A DNA stretch of 64,000 nt from Microbacterium sp. MAH-37. Lineage in GTDB: Bacteria > Actinomycetota > Actinomycetes > Actinomycetales > Microbacteriaceae. The DNA lies in assembly GCF_009758255.1 (NCBI RefSeq), contig NZ_WSEN01000003.1, positions 175,465-239,464 on the forward strand. Reading direction: 5' to 3'. Below the pieces are notes generated by a model. The model was not told the DNA's origin. It worked only from the letters and a program-made list of their open reading frames with translations, and did no database searches. This document shows positions 50,970 to 63,656 of this stretch, one piece after another (the stretch's first letter is position 1; every line of letters begins with the position of its first letter). Made by a program: the position numbers and the translations under genes.

Positions 50970-51009
50970 TTCTACATCGTTGCAGAACGGTTCTACATCG
51001 TTGTAGATT
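50970..51009 (+). promoter_or_regulatory. Two tandem palindromic operators over a promoter
   Basis: TTCTACATCGTTGCAGAA at 50970-50987 and TTCTACATCGTTGTAGAT at 50991-51008 are near-identical 18-base dyads (TCTACA-TCGT-TGTAGA core) repeated every 21 bases, two helical turns. TTGCAG (50980-50985) and TAGATT (51004-51009) read as -35 and -10 with an 18-base spacer, so a bound repressor would cover the promoter. The pattern suits a LacI/GntR-type sugar regulator. Confidence 0.7.
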
Positions 51010-51066
51010 GCGGCTGACGCCGAGTTCGGCGCCAGCCGCATCCGTCCGATGACGAACAGGATCCCC

Positions 51067-53436
51067 ATGCCCAGACGAACGACCCGCGCCGTCCTGGCGC
51101 TGACCGCCGCCGCTGCGGTCGCCTCGGCGCTGCTGACCGCGCCACCCGCCTTCGGCGGCGCCGAGCAGACACCTCCGCCTCCGCGGTTCCACGACGTCAG
51201 TGTGCACGACCCCTCGATCGTCACCTCAGGGGACGACATCTGGGTGTTCGGCTCCCACGGCGCCTCCGCCCGCACCACCGACCTGATGAACTGGGAGCAG
51301 TTCACCGTCGACCTGTCCCAGAACACCGACAATGCGCTGTTCGACGACGTCCGCACCGAACTCGCCGACGCCTTCGCCTGGGCCCAGACCAGCACGCTCT
51401 GGGCCGCGGACGTGATCCGGCTGCCCGACGGACGCTACGCGATGTACTACAACGCCTGCGAGGGCAGCAAGCCGCTGTCGGCCATGGGCCTGGCGACCTC
51501 GGACAGCGTGGACGGCCCCTACGAGAACCAGGGCATCCTGCTGAAGTCCGGCATGACCGGGGAGTCCGAGAACCCCGGCGAGGTCTACGACGCGAGGAAG
51601 CACCCGAACGCCGTCGACCCCGATGCGTTCTACGACGCCGACGGCAGGCTCTGGATGGTCTACGGCTCGTACTCCGGCGGCATCTTCCTGCTCGAGATGG
51701 ACGCTGCGACCGGTGAGCCGCTCCCGGGACAGGGCTACGGCACGCACCTGGTCGGCGGCAACCACAGTCGCATCGAGGGTCCGACCATCGAGTACGACGC
51801 GCAGACCGGCTACTACTACCTGTATCTCTCGTTCGGCGGGCTGGACGCCTCCGGCGGGTACGACGTGCGCGTGGCCCGTTCGAAGGACGTCGCGGGCCCG
51901 TATCTCGATGCGCAGGGCAACGACATGCGCGAGGTCAAGGCCGACCCGTCCCTGCCGATCTTCGACGATGCATCGGTGCAGCCCTACGGCGTCAAGCTGA
52001 TGGGCGGCCACCTGTTCGGCCGCGAGCTGGGCGACCCCGGCACCGGCCCCGGCACCGGCTACGTCTCCCCCGGTCACACGTCCTGGTACGTCGACGACGC
52101 GGGCAGGCGGTTCATGGTGTTCCACTCCCGCTTCCCGGGGACCGGTGAGATGCACCAGGTGCGCGTGCACCAGATGTGGATGAACGCGGACGGATGGCCC
52201 GTGGTGTCCCCGATGCGCTACGCCGGCGAGACCGCGGGCAAGGTGAAGCGTGCCGATGTGGTCGGCTCCTGGCAGTTCGTGAACCTGGGCAAGGACATCA
52301 CCGCCGTCCCCGCACGGGCCACCAAGATCGACCTCGGCAGGTCCGGGGACGTCACAGGATCGGCGACGGGCACGTGGAAGCTCACCGGGCAGCACACCGC
52401 GACCCTCACCCTCGACGGCGAGGCCTACGACGGCGTGTTCGCACCGATCTGGGATCCCGATCTGAAGGCATGGTCCATCGGTTTCACGGCGAGCTCGGAT
52501 GCGGGCGTCACCGTGTGGGGGCGCCGCAGCGTCGAGCTGCACGGCCAGGCCGCGGTGGATGCGGTCCTCGCGGACATCGCGATCGGCACGACGGCCACCG
52601 TCGACCTCGAGCTGCCGGTGTCCGGCACCGGCGGCACGACGATCGCATGGTCCTCGAATGGCACAGCGATCACCGCCGATGGGACCGTGACCAGGCCCGC
52701 TGTCGGGGAGCCGGATGCACGGATCACGCTGACGGCCACGGCGACCGACGGCACGGCGACCGGTCAGCGCGCGTTCGAGATCTTCGTGCCGGCTCGCACG
52801 GCGGGTGCACTCGCCGACAGCTGGGCGTTCGACGGAGCTCTCACCGCCGGCTCGGGCGTGCAGGCCTCCGGTGTCCCGACCGGCGCTCGCGTCGACGCGC
52901 CGGGCGGCACCGTGTCCTACGTCGCCGACGGCGTGTCAGGTTCGGCGCTGCATCTCGACGGCGGCTCGGGTGTGCGCCTTCCGGACGGACTGATCCAGGG
53001 CCGGTCCTACTCGGTGAGCGTCTGGCTGCGACCGGAACAGCTCACCGCGTACACCTCGGCGTTCTTCGCCGCGCGTGACGCCGATCACTGGGTCAGCCTG
53101 GTGCCGCGCGGGCACAGCGGCGTCGGCGGCTCCGCGATGGTGTGGGCGGGCACGGCCTGGTACGACGCGGGGACAGGAGCAGACCTTCCGCTGAACGCGT
53201 GGTCGCACCTCGCCTACGTCGTCGACGACGGCGCGATCACTGTGTACGTCGACGGCGAGCGACGCTTCCAGGGCACGGGATTCCCCGACGTACTGACGAC
53301 CGACTCCGGCGTCTTCGCGATCGGCGTGAACTGGTGGGATGCTCCGTTCCGCGGCGATGTCGATGAGCTGACCGTGTGGAAGTCGGCGCTCTCCCCGCAG
53401 GACATCGCCGACCTCGCAGCGTCACCGACACGCTGA
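51067..53436 (+). CDS. Exported multidomain GH43 glycosidase with LamG-like domain
   Basis: The 789-residue secreted protein has a signal peptide (MPRRTTRAVLALTAAAAVAS, cleavage near residue 31). A five-blade GH43 catalytic domain (about 40-390) shows D49 in VHDPSIV, the pKa-modulating Asp in HPNAVDPDAFYD and the acid Glu in SRIEGPTIEYD. A beta-sandwich (about 395-500), an atypical bacterial Ig-like stretch (about 500-590) and a C-terminal LamG/concanavalin-like domain (about 620-780, with SYSVSVWLRPEQL and HLAYVVDDGAITVYVDGE) follow. The likely substrate is arabinan or a related arabinose/xylose polymer. AGGA at 51058-51061 supports the ATG at 51067 over 51049. Tandem operators lie upstream. 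Confidence 0.85.
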   Translation: MPRRTTRAVLALTAAAAVASALLTAPPAFGGAEQTPPPPRFHDVSVHDPSIVTSGDDIWVFGSHGASARTTDLMNWEQFTVDLSQNTDNALFDDVRTELADAFAWAQTSTLWAADVIRLPDGRYAMYYNACEGSKPLSAMGLATSDSVDGPYENQGILLKSGMTGESENPGEVYDARKHPNAVDPDAFYDADGRLWMVYGSYSGGIFLLEMDAATGEPLPGQGYGTHLVGGNHSRIEGPTIEYDAQTGYYYLYLSFGGLDASGGYDVRVARSKDVAGPYLDAQGNDMREVKADPSLPIFDDASVQPYGVKLMGGHLFGRELGDPGTGPGTGYVSPGHTSWYVDDAGRRFMVFHSRFPGTGEMHQVRVHQMWMNADGWPVVSPMRYAGETAGKVKRADVVGSWQFVNLGKDITAVPARATKIDLGRSGDVTGSATGTWKLTGQHTATLTLDGEAYDGVFAPIWDPDLKAWSIGFTASSDAGVTVWGRRSVELHGQAAVDAVLADIAIGTTATVDLELPVSGTGGTTIAWSSNGTAITADGTVTRPAVGEPDARITLTATATDGTATGQRAFEIFVPARTAGALADSWAFDGALTAGSGVQASGVPTGARVDAPGGTVSYVADGVSGSALHLDGGSGVRLPDGLIQGRSYSVSVWLRPEQLTAYTSAFFAARDADHWVSLVPRGHSGVGGSAMVWAGTAWYDAGTGADLPLNAWSHLAYVVDDGAITVYVDGERRFQGTGFPDVLTTDSGVFAIGVNWWDAPFRGDVDELTVWKSALSPQDIADLAASPTR

Positions 53437-53442
53437 GCGCGT

Positions 53443-54090
53443 TCACCGAGCGGCGAGCGCCTCAGCGATGGGGTGCTCGCCGTCGTTGAAGCGGATCGTC
53501 CGGCGGAGGGTCGCGGACTCGATGAGAGTCTGCGCGATGACCTGAGCCACGTTCGCGCGGGACACCTCGCCGGATGCCGGCGGCTCGACGACGATGCGAC
53601 CGGTGCCCTCGCCGAGGGTGAGCCGACTCGGTCCGAGCACCGTCCAGTCCAGGGAGGTCGCGCGCAGATACTTATCCGCCGCCGCCTTCGCCTCGGCGTA
53701 GGCATGAAAGGAGTCGGTCTCGGGGATGCCGTGCTCCGGTGAGGAGCCGAAGTAGGAGACCATCACATAGCGGCGCACTCCGGCATCCTTCGCCGCGTCC
53801 ATCGACCGCACGGCGGCCTCGAAGTCGACGGCGTGCGTGCGCGCCGGATCACCGCCGCCGGCTCCCGCCGACCAGACCACCTCGTCGTGCCCGGCGATGA
53901 GACGCGCGAGGCCCGGACGGTCCTCGCGCTCGATGTCGAACACCACGGGATCTGCGCCCGTGATGCGCACCTCGGCCGCATGTGCCGGATTGCGGATGAC
54001 CGCGGTCACCTCGTCACCACGCGAGACGAGAAGAGGAGCGAGCAGCAGCGCGACCTTTCCGTGGCCGCCGACGATCAGGATCCGAGCCAT
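53443..54090 (-). CDS. NAD(P)H-binding SDR-like protein
   Basis: The 215-residue protein of the atypical short-chain dehydrogenase (NmrA/YwnB-like) group has the nucleotide loop ILIVGGHGKVALLLAPLL, the middle motif RRYVMVSYFGSSPEH, YAEAKAAADKYLRATSLDWTVLGPSRLTLGEGTG and the closing ISRANVAQ-like SRANVAQVIAQTL. The reaction is unknown. The ATG at 54090 has TAGCGT seven bases upstream on the minus strand (54098-54103), the leaderless layout. It ends six bases from the convergent GH43 stop. Confidence 0.75.
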   Translation of the reverse strand: MARILIVGGHGKVALLLAPLLVSRGDEVTAVIRNPAHAAEVRITGADPVVFDIEREDRPGLARLIAGHDEVVWSAGAGGGDPARTHAVDFEAAVRSMDAAKDAGVRRYVMVSYFGSSPEHGIPETDSFHAYAEAKAAADKYLRATSLDWTVLGPSRLTLGEGTGRIVVEPPASGEVSRANVAQVIAQTLIESATLRRTIRFNDGEHPIAEALAAR

Positions 54091-54138
54091 GACGCCCACG
54101 CTACTCGCCCGTCGGCGACCACGGGACTCTCGCCGAGC

Positions 54139-55026
54139 TCAGCGCGAGGCGAGGCCTGCGAGCAGTTCGAGCACGCACAGCGCCGCGAGGCGCACGGTCC
54201 TGGCATCCTCGGTGTCCGCCGTCGCATCGACCTCTGCGATGTCGGCGCTGAACACGCGGCGGTCCATGGCGATGCGGCGGGTCACCGCGCGCAGCTCCCA
54301 CGCCGCCAGTCCCCCCGGCACGCTCGCGGGACACCCCGGCGCGACGGAACGGTCACAGGCGTCCACGTCGATGTCGAAGTGGACGCGCGATCCCGCACCC
54401 GCGATCTCGAGCGCCTCGGATGCCACGTCCTCTGTTCCCCGCCGGCGCAGCTCGTCGAGGGTGATCACGCGGATGCCCCAGTCCGCCGCACGCCGGGCGT
54501 AGGCTGAGGAGTTGGCGAAGTCGGCGATCCCGATCTGCACGATGCGCGTCGGATCGATCGGCTCCGGGGCATCCTCGACCAGTCGTCGCACCGGCGACCC
54601 GTTGGACACGCCGTCGCGCAGGTCGAAGTGCGCGTCGATCGTGATGAGCCCGTCCGCACGCGATCCGCGGGCGGCGGCGTAGGTCACCGAGTTGTCGCCG
54701 CCGATCGCGATCGTGAGGTCGGCGGCCGCGGCGAGCTCCGCGACGCGCGCCACCGCGCGCTCGACGCCCTCCTCCCCGTCCGGCTCGGTCACGTCGCCGG
54801 CATCCGCGATGCGCAGCACGGCGTTCAGGTCGAGCGGCGGACTCGTCATCAGGGTCGCGCTGTAGCGCTGCAGCGCCTCGCGCACCGCGGCCGGGGTCGC
54901 GTGCGCGCCGGTGGGTGAGAGCGATGAGCGCCAGGCGGGGATGCCGAGCAGCACCGCGTCGGCTGTGCCGTCGAACGGGGGCCAGCCGCCCGCGCGGGGC
55001 CAGAGGTCGTCGTGCGACAGTGCCAT
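54139..55026 (-). CDS. hutG: Formimidoylglutamase (arginase/agmatinase fold)
   Basis: The 295-residue ureohydrolase has AIGGDNSVTY at 107-116, TIDAHFDLRDG and HFDIDVDACDRSVAPG, the three metal motifs. In the first motif N112 replaces the histidine ligand of arginase. An Asn here is reported for some formiminoglutamases, which supports the HutG call over agmatinase. It would hydrolyse formimidoyl-glutamate to glutamate and formamide, the last step of this Hut pathway. It follows hutI by 29 bases on the same strand. Confidence 0.8.
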   Translation of the reverse strand: MALSHDDLWPRAGGWPPFDGTADAVLLGIPAWRSSLSPTGAHATPAAVREALQRYSATLMTSPPLDLNAVLRIADAGDVTEPDGEEGVERAVARVAELAAAADLTIAIGGDNSVTYAAARGSRADGLITIDAHFDLRDGVSNGSPVRRLVEDAPEPIDPTRIVQIGIADFANSSAYARRAADWGIRVITLDELRRRGTEDVASEALEIAGAGSRVHFDIDVDACDRSVAPGCPASVPGGLAAWELRAVTRRIAMDRRVFSADIAEVDATADTEDARTVRLAALCVLELLAGLASR

Positions 55027-55055
55027 GGGGTCTCCTTCGTCTTCCGGGCGGACGC

Positions 55056-56222
55056 TCAGAGCGCCGCGTCCCCGTCCTTCCAGACCTGCCTCACCAGCGG
55101 CACACCCGGCCGGTAGGCGAGGTGCACACGCGTCGGAGCGTCCAGCAGAACCAGATCCGCGCGCTTCCCCGGGGCGATCGCCCCGATGTCATCGCGCTGC
55201 AGGGCCGCTGCTCCCCCGGCAGTGGCCGCCCAGACCGCCTCGGCCACCGTCATCCGCATGTCCCGCACGGCGACGGCGATGCAGAACGGCATCGAGCTCG
55301 TGAAGCTAGAACCGGGGTTCGTGTCGCAGGCGATCGCGACGGTGACGCCGGCGTCGATGAGCCGGCGGGCGTCGGGATACGGCTGCCGGGTGGAGAACTC
55401 CACGCCGGGCAGCAGCGTGAGCACGGTGTCGCTCGCGGCGAGCGCGGCGACGTCGTCGTCGGTCAGGTAGGTGCCGTGATCGACGGATGCCGCGCCGAGC
55501 TCGAGCGCCATCTGCACCCCCTCGCCCGGGCCCAGCTGACTGGCGTGCACGCGCGGCTTCAGACCGCGCGCGACGCCCGCCTCGAGCACGCGGCGGGACT
55601 GCGCGACGGTGAAGGCACCGGTCTCGCAGAACACGTCGATCCAGCGGGCGTGCGGCGCGCAGGCATCCAGCATGTCGCCCACGACGAGGTCGACGTAGGC
55701 GTCGTGATCATCGGCGAACTCGGCGGGCACGACGTGCGCACCGAGATAGGTGACCTCGTCGGTCACCTCGGATGCCAGGCGCACCAGACGTTCCTCGGTC
55801 GCGACGTCCAGGCCGTAGCCGCTCTTGATCTCGACGGTCGTGGTCCCCTGCGCGAGCAGCTCGCGGGCGAAACCGCGCAGCCGCGCGCGCAGCTCGTCGT
55901 CGGATGCCGCACGCGTCGCGGCGACGGTCGAGCGGATGCCGCCGGCGGCGTACTTCTGACCCGCCATCCGCGCCTCGAACTCCGCGGCGCGGTCGCCGCC
56001 GAACACCAGGTGACTGTGGCTGTCCACGAAGCCGGGGATGACGGCGCGTCCGCCGGCGTCCACGACCTGATCCGCGTGGGCGGGCGCATCCCCCGAGGCT
56101 CCCGCCCACGCGATCCTGCCGTCCTCGATGAGCACCGCCGCATCCTGCACGGTGCCGAGGCGGTCATCGTCGTCGGGAGCGTTGGTCGTCAGCTCTCCGA
56201 TGTTCGTGATGAGGGTGGACAT
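55056..56222 (-). CDS. hutI: Imidazolonepropionase
   Basis: The 388-residue amidohydrolase has metal motif [54 protein letters not shown] with a metal His, ASVDHGTYL and [14 protein letters not shown] with the catalytic Asp. These match HutI, which opens imidazolone propionate to formimidoyl-glutamate. The ATG at 56222 shares a base with the hutU stop (TGATG), indicating coupling. Confidence 0.95.
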   Translation of the reverse strand: MSTLITNIGELTTNAPDDDDRLGTVQDAAVLIEDGRIAWAGASGDAPAHADQVVDAGGRAVIPGFVDSHSHLVFGGDRAAEFEARMAGQKYAAGGIRSTVAATRAASDDELRARLRGFARELLAQGTTTVEIKSGYGLDVATEERLVRLASEVTDEVTYLGAHVVPAEFADDHDAYVDLVVGDMLDACAPHARWIDVFCETGAFTVAQSRRVLEAGVARGLKPRVHASQLGPGEGVQMALELGAASVDHGTYLTDDDVAALAASDTVLTLLPGVEFSTRQPYPDARRLIDAGVTVAIACDTNPGSSFTSSMPFCIAVAVRDMRMTVAEAVWAATAGGAAALQRDDIGAIAPGKRADLVLLDAPTRVHLAYRPGVPLVRQVWKDGDAAL

Positions 56223-57904
56223 CACAGCCCCATCGGCACCTTGAGTCCGCGCTCGCGCGCGACGTCCTTGGCGTGGTCGTAGCCGGCGTCGACGTGCCGC
56301 ATGACCCCGGTACCCGGGTCGTTGGTCAGCACGCGCTCCAGCTTCTCGGCGGCCAGATCCGAGCCGTCGGCCACAGTCACCTGGCCGGCGTGGATCGAAC
56401 GGCCGATGCCGACGCCGCCGCCGTGGTGCAGCGACACCCAGCTGGCGCCCGACGCCGTGTTCAGCAGGGCGTTCAGCAGCGGCCAGTCGGCGATGGCGTC
56501 GGAGCCGTCCTTCATCGCCTCGGTCTCACGGTACGGGCTCGCAACGGAGCCCGAGTCCAGGTGGTCGCGGCCGATGACGATGGGAGCGGACAGCTCGCCG
56601 GAGGCGACCATCTCGTTGAACTTCAGACCGGCCAGGTGGCGCTCCTTGTAGCCCAGCCAGCAGATGCGCGCGGGAAGCCCCTCGAAGTGCACCTTCTCGC
56701 CGGCCTTCTCCAGCCAGCGGTGCAGCGCCTTGTCCTCGGGGAACAGCTCGGCGATGGCGCGGTCGGTCTTGTAGATGTCCTCCGGGTCGCCCGAGAGCGC
56801 AGCCCAGCGGAAGGGGCCACGGCCCTCCTCGAACTGCGTGCGGATGTACGCCGGCACGAACCCGGGGAACTCGAAGGCGCGATCGAAGCCGCCCAGCACC
56901 GCCTCGGCGCGGATCGAGTTGCCGTAGTCGAACACGGCGGCGCCGGCGTCCTGGAATGCCACCATCGCGGCGACGTGCGCGGCCATCGACTCGCGCGAGC
57001 GCCGGGTGAACTCCTCCGGGTCGCGCTCGGCCTCGGTCTTCCAGTCCGCCACGGAGATGCCGATCGGCAGGTAGGCGAGCGGGTCGTGCGCGCTGGTCTG
57101 GTCGGTGACGATGTCGATCGGCACGCCACGCCGGAGCAGCTCGGGGAACACCTCGGCGGCGTTGCCGACGATACCGACGGAGAGCGCCTCCCCGGCATCC
57201 TTCGCGGCGACCGCACGAGCGACGGCCTCGTCGAGGTCGGTGTAGTAGACGTCGAGATAGCCGTGGTCGACGCGTCGCGAAAGGCGCGACTCGTCGACGT
57301 CGACGATCAGGACCGCGCCCTCGTTCAGCGTGACGGCGAGCGGCTGGGCGCCGCCCATGCCGCCGGCGCCGCCGGTGAGCGACAGCGTGCCCTTGAGGGA
57401 CTCCTTGCCGAGCGAGCGGGCGACGGCGGCGAACGTCTCGTAGGTGCCCTGCAGGATGCCCTGGGTGCCGATGTAGATCCAGGACCCGGCGGTCATCTGG
57501 CCGTACATCATCAGCCCGAGCTCCTCGAGCTTACGGAACTCCGGCCAGGTGGCCCAGTCTCCGACCAGGTTGGAGTTGGCGATCAGCACGCGCGGCGCCC
57601 ACTCGTGGGTGCGGAACACGCCCACCGGCTTGCCGGACTGCACCAGAAGTGTCTCATCGGGCTCCAGCTCGTCGAGCGTGCGCACGATCGCGTCGTACGC
57701 CTCCCACGAGCGCGCCGCGCGGCCGGTGCCGCCGTAGACCACGAGATCCTCGGGGTGCTCGGCGACCTCGGCGTCGAGGTTGTTCATCAGCATGCGCTTG
57801 GCGGCCTCGGCACCCCAGCTCTTGGCCGTCCGCTCGTTGCCGCGCGGGGCGCGGATGCGGCGGGACGGGTCGTGCAGGGTGGGGCCGGACGGGGTGTCAG
57901 ACAT
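56222..57904 (-). CDS. hutU: Urocanate hydratase
   Basis: The 560-residue enzyme converts urocanate to imidazolone propionate using tightly bound NAD. Family segments are [90 protein letters not shown] and the signature [19 protein letters not shown]. Complete length. The ATG at 57904 overlaps the end of hutH by eight bases. A longer frame from 58087 lies inside hutH and is rejected. Confidence 0.95.
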   Translation of the reverse strand: MSDTPSGPTLHDPSRRIRAPRGNERTAKSWGAEAAKRMLMNNLDAEVAEHPEDLVVYGGTGRAARSWEAYDAIVRTLDELEPDETLLVQSGKPVGVFRTHEWAPRVLIANSNLVGDWATWPEFRKLEELGLMMYGQMTAGSWIYIGTQGILQGTYETFAAVARSLGKESLKGTLSLTGGAGGMGGAQPLAVTLNEGAVLIVDVDESRLSRRVDHGYLDVYYTDLDEAVARAVAAKDAGEALSVGIVGNAAEVFPELLRRGVPIDIVTDQTSAHDPLAYLPIGISVADWKTEAERDPEEFTRRSRESMAAHVAAMVAFQDAGAAVFDYGNSIRAEAVLGGFDRAFEFPGFVPAYIRTQFEEGRGPFRWAALSGDPEDIYKTDRAIAELFPEDKALHRWLEKAGEKVHFEGLPARICWLGYKERHLAGLKFNEMVASGELSAPIVIGRDHLDSGSVASPYRETEAMKDGSDAIADWPLLNALLNTASGASWVSLHHGGGVGIGRSIHAGQVTVADGSDLAAEKLERVLTNDPGTGVMRHVDAGYDHAKDVARERGLKVPMGL

Positions 57905-59438
57905 TCGCGTTCTCCTTGGCGGTGCGGGCGACAGCGCCCGAGGTGACGAGTTCGGTGACGGCTTCCATCTCAGGCGAGAGGAACCGGTCGGGTCCGGGGC
58001 CCCCGGCGACGGTGCGGACCAGGTCGCGCACGGCTCCGGTCGCGGGCCCTGCCTCGAGCGGGGCGCGCAGGTCGAGCGCCCGCGCACCGGTGAGGATCTC
58101 GATCGCGAGCACCCGCGAGAGCCCGTCGATCGCGCGACGCAGCTTGCGCGCTGCGGCCCAGCCCATCGAGACGTGGTCCTCCTGCATGGCCGACGACGGG
58201 ATCGAGTCGACGGATGCCGGGGCGGCGAGACGCTTCAGCTCGGACACGATGCCGGCCGCCGCATACTGCGCGATCATCAACCCGGAGTCGACGCCCACTT
58301 CCGAAGCGAGGAAGGGCGGCAGGCCGTGGCTGCGCGCCGGGTCGAGGGCGCGGTCGGTGCGGCGCTCCGAGACGGATGCCACATCGGCGACCGAGATCGC
58401 GAGGAAGTCGAGCACGGCGGCGACGGGCGCGCCGTGGAAGTTGCCGTTGGACTCGATGCGTCCGTCCACGGTGACGACGGGGTTGTCGACCACTGAGGCG
58501 AGCTCGCGCTCGGCGATCATGGTGGCGTGCGCCATGGTGTCGCGCGCTGCCCCGTGCACCTGCGGCGAGCAGCGTAGCGAGTACGCGTCCTGCACCCGGC
58601 CGTCGTCCGGTCCCTTGTGGCTGGCTACCATCGGAGAGTTGCCGAGGAACGCGCGCAGGTTGGCTGCGGATGCTGCCTGGCCGACCTGCGGACGGAGCGC
58701 CATGAGATCCTCGGCGAACACGGCGTCGGTGCCGAGCTGCGACTCGATCGACATCGCGGCGGAGAGGTCGGCGGTCGTGATCAGCATCTCGAGGTCGTGC
58801 AGGGCGAGCACGAGCATCCCCAGCATCCCGTCGGTGCCGTTGATGAGGGCGAGACCCTCCTTCTCCTCGAGGACGAGCGGCTCGATCCCTGCGGCGGCGA
58901 GGGCGTCGGATGCCGGGACGAGCTCACCGTCCGCGTTGCGCACCTCCCCTTCGCCCATGGCTGCCAGCGCGACATGCGCGAGCGGCGCGAGGTCACCGGA
59001 GCAGCCCAGCGAGCCGTACTCACGGACCAGCGGGCTGATGCCGGCGTTGAGCATCGCCGCGTAGGTCTCGACCACGACGGGGCGAACACCGGTACGGCCC
59101 GACGCCAGTGTCTGCAGTCGCAGCAGCTGAAGGGCACGGACGACCTCGGTCTCCACCTCGGGTCCGGTGCCCGCCGCGTGTGAGCGGATCAGGCTGACCT
59201 GCAGCTGACGACGACGGTCCGGTGCGATGAACGTCGTGGCGAGAGCGCCGAAGCCGGTGGAGACGCCGTAGTGCGGCACCGGGTCCGCGGCCATCGCGTC
59301 GATGACGCGACGCGACTCTGCGACGCGGCCGAGCGCCCCGTCATCGATGACGACGGATGCGTGATGGCGGGCGATGGCGACGACGTCTGCCGGCGCGAGG
59401 GGTGCGGCGCCGACGACGACCGAGGAGTTCTGGAACAT
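57897..59438 (-). CDS. hutH: Histidine ammonia-lyase
   Basis: The 513-residue enzyme deaminates histidine to trans-urocanate. [16 protein letters not shown] carries the catalytic Tyr (Y57). The MIO prosthetic group forms from C146-S147-G148 in [15 protein letters not shown], a Cys-Ser-Gly variant of the usual Ala-Ser-Gly. [12 protein letters not shown] and FHGAPVA segments are also in place. The start at 59438 ([10 protein letters not shown]) fits family length. A GTG at 59453, just behind GGAGGAGAG, is an alternative. It is first in hutHUIG, divergent from iclR. Confidence 0.9.
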   Translation of the reverse strand: MFQNSSVVVGAAPLAPADVVAIARHHASVVIDDGALGRVAESRRVIDAMAADPVPHYGVSTGFGALATTFIAPDRRRQLQVSLIRSHAAGTGPEVETEVVRALQLLRLQTLASGRTGVRPVVVETYAAMLNAGISPLVREYGSLGCSGDLAPLAHVALAAMGEGEVRNADGELVPASDALAAAGIEPLVLEEKEGLALINGTDGMLGMLVLALHDLEMLITTADLSAAMSIESQLGTDAVFAEDLMALRPQVGQAASAANLRAFLGNSPMVASHKGPDDGRVQDAYSLRCSPQVHGAARDTMAHATMIAERELASVVDNPVVTVDGRIESNGNFHGAPVAAVLDFLAISVADVASVSERRTDRALDPARSHGLPPFLASEVGVDSGLMIAQYAAAGIVSELKRLAAPASVDSIPSSAMQEDHVSMGWAAARKLRRAIDGLSRVLAIEILTGARALDLRAPLEAGPATGAVRDLVRTVAGGPGPDRFLSPEMEAVTELVTSGAVARTAKENANV

Positions 59439-59490
59439 ACCTCGATTCCACACCTCTCCTCCCCCGTCGGACAGAGCGATGTGACATCCT

Positions 59491-59510
59491 TTGTCTGTGA
59501 TCTCAGACAA
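59491..59510. promoter_or_regulatory. Operator dyad TTGTCTG-N6-CAGACAA in the hut/iclR divergon
   Basis: TTGTCTG at 59491-59497 and CAGACAA at 59504-59510 are perfect inverted repeats with a six-base spacer, lying over the start of the iclR gene and 53 bases upstream of hutH. It is the obvious binding site for the adjacent IclR protein. Confidence 0.65.
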
Positions 59511-60264
59511 TGCGGAGAGAAAGGCGCAGGTCCCCGCTGCCGACCAGACGCTGCGCATCCTGCGCCATCTCGCGCGTCGGCCCGCTCCGATCGCCGCCTC
59601 CGCTCTCGCGCGGGATCTCGGTATCCCGCGATCGACGGTCTATCACCTGCTGGCAACGCTCGAGGAGCACGGTTTCGTCGTGCATCTCGCGCAGGATCGC
59701 CGATGGGGCCTCGGTACGTCGGCGTTCGAGCTGGCAGGAGGCTATGCCAGGCAGGAGCCTCTGGCGCGTCTGGGGCGCCCGCTGGTCGCGGGGCTGGCCG
59801 ACCGGCTCGGCGAGAGCGCGCACCTCGCCGTGATGAGCGGCCGGGACGTGCTGTACATCGTGGAGGAGCGCGCGCTGCGCCGCCCTGCGCTGGTGACGGA
59901 TGTCGGCGTGCGACTGCCCGCGCATCTCACGGCCACAGGACGGGCAATGCTCGCCGCACTGCCGAAGGTGCAGGTGCGGGCGTTGTACCCGGACGCGTCG
60001 TCGTTCACGGAGCGCACGGGACGGGGCCCGCAGAAGCCGTCCGAGTTGCGCGAGCTGCTGCGGCTGGTGCGGCAGAGCGGTGTGGCCACCGAAGACGGTG
60101 AGATCACCGAGGGCTTCCGTTCAGTGGCCTCTGCGGTAACCGATCACGCGGGGTGGCCGGTGGCGGCGATCGCCGTGACGTGGACGGATGCCGCCGTCGA
60201 CGCGGATCGCGCGGCTGATGCTGTCGTCGACGCTGCCGCGCAGTTGTCGCAACGGGTGCGTTGA
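59497..60264 (+). CDS. IclR-family transcriptional regulator of the hut genes
   Basis: The roughly 255-residue protein has an N-terminal winged helix (AADQTLRILRHLARRPAPIAASALARDLGIPRSTVYHLLATLEEHGFV). The IclR effector domain includes ARLGRPLVAGLADRLGESAHLAVM, LPAHLTATGRAMLAALP and FRSVASAVTDHAGWPVAAIAVT. Divergence from hutHUIG and the dyad at its own start make it the likely regulator of histidine use, probably sensing urocanate. The start is GTG 59497 or TTG 59491. It is closed by a strong terminator shared with the rRNA operon. Confidence 0.8.
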   Translation: MISDNAERKAQVPAADQTLRILRHLARRPAPIAASALARDLGIPRSTVYHLLATLEEHGFVVHLAQDRRWGLGTSAFELAGGYARQEPLARLGRPLVAGLADRLGESAHLAVMSGRDVLYIVEERALRRPALVTDVGVRLPAHLTATGRAMLAALPKVQVRALYPDASSFTERTGRGPQKPSELRELLRLVRQSGVATEDGEITEGFRSVASAVTDHAGWPVAAIAVTWTDAAVDADRAADAVVDAAAQLSQRVR

Positions 60265-60277
60265 GGGTGTGTTAACG

Positions 60278-60311
60278 CGAAAGAGCCACCCGGCAATGGG
60301 TGGCTCTTTCG
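60278..60311. terminator. Strong bidirectional terminator between iclR and the rRNA operon
   Basis: CGAAAGAGCCACCC (60278-60291) pairs perfectly with GGGTGGCTCTTTCG (60298-60311), loop GGCAAT, followed by TTT on the plus strand. It terminates iclR from the left and the 5S end of the rRNA operon from the right. Confidence 0.85.
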
Positions 60312-60322
60312 TTTAGAAGGAG

Positions 60323-60439
60323 TTCGGCGGTGTCCTACTCTCCCACAGGGTCCCCCCTGCAGTACCATCGGCGCTGTGAGGCTTAGCTTCCGGGTTCGGA
60401 ATGTGACCGGGCGTTTCCCTCACGCTATGGCCGCCGAAA
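60323..60439 (-). rRNA. rrf: 5S ribosomal RNA
   Basis: Read on the minus strand the sequence runs from TTTCGGCGGCCATAGCG through CCCGGTCACATTCCGAACCCGG and AAGCCTCACAGCGCCGATGG to GGGAGAGTAGGACACCGCCGAA. This is a complete 5S rRNA of about 117 bases with its terminal CGGCGG/CCGCCG helix. The ends are estimates within a few bases. Confidence 0.95.
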
Positions 60440-60556
60440 CACTATTGACATGTATCAGGCAACATCACAACGTTTGTGTGTGTTGTTTGGTTCCCGACCG
60501 TACGTCGAGAACCACAAAGTGGACGCGTTCATCTCGCAGAAAGAGGAGTGTTATCA

Positions 60557-63656
<3,100 letters not shown>

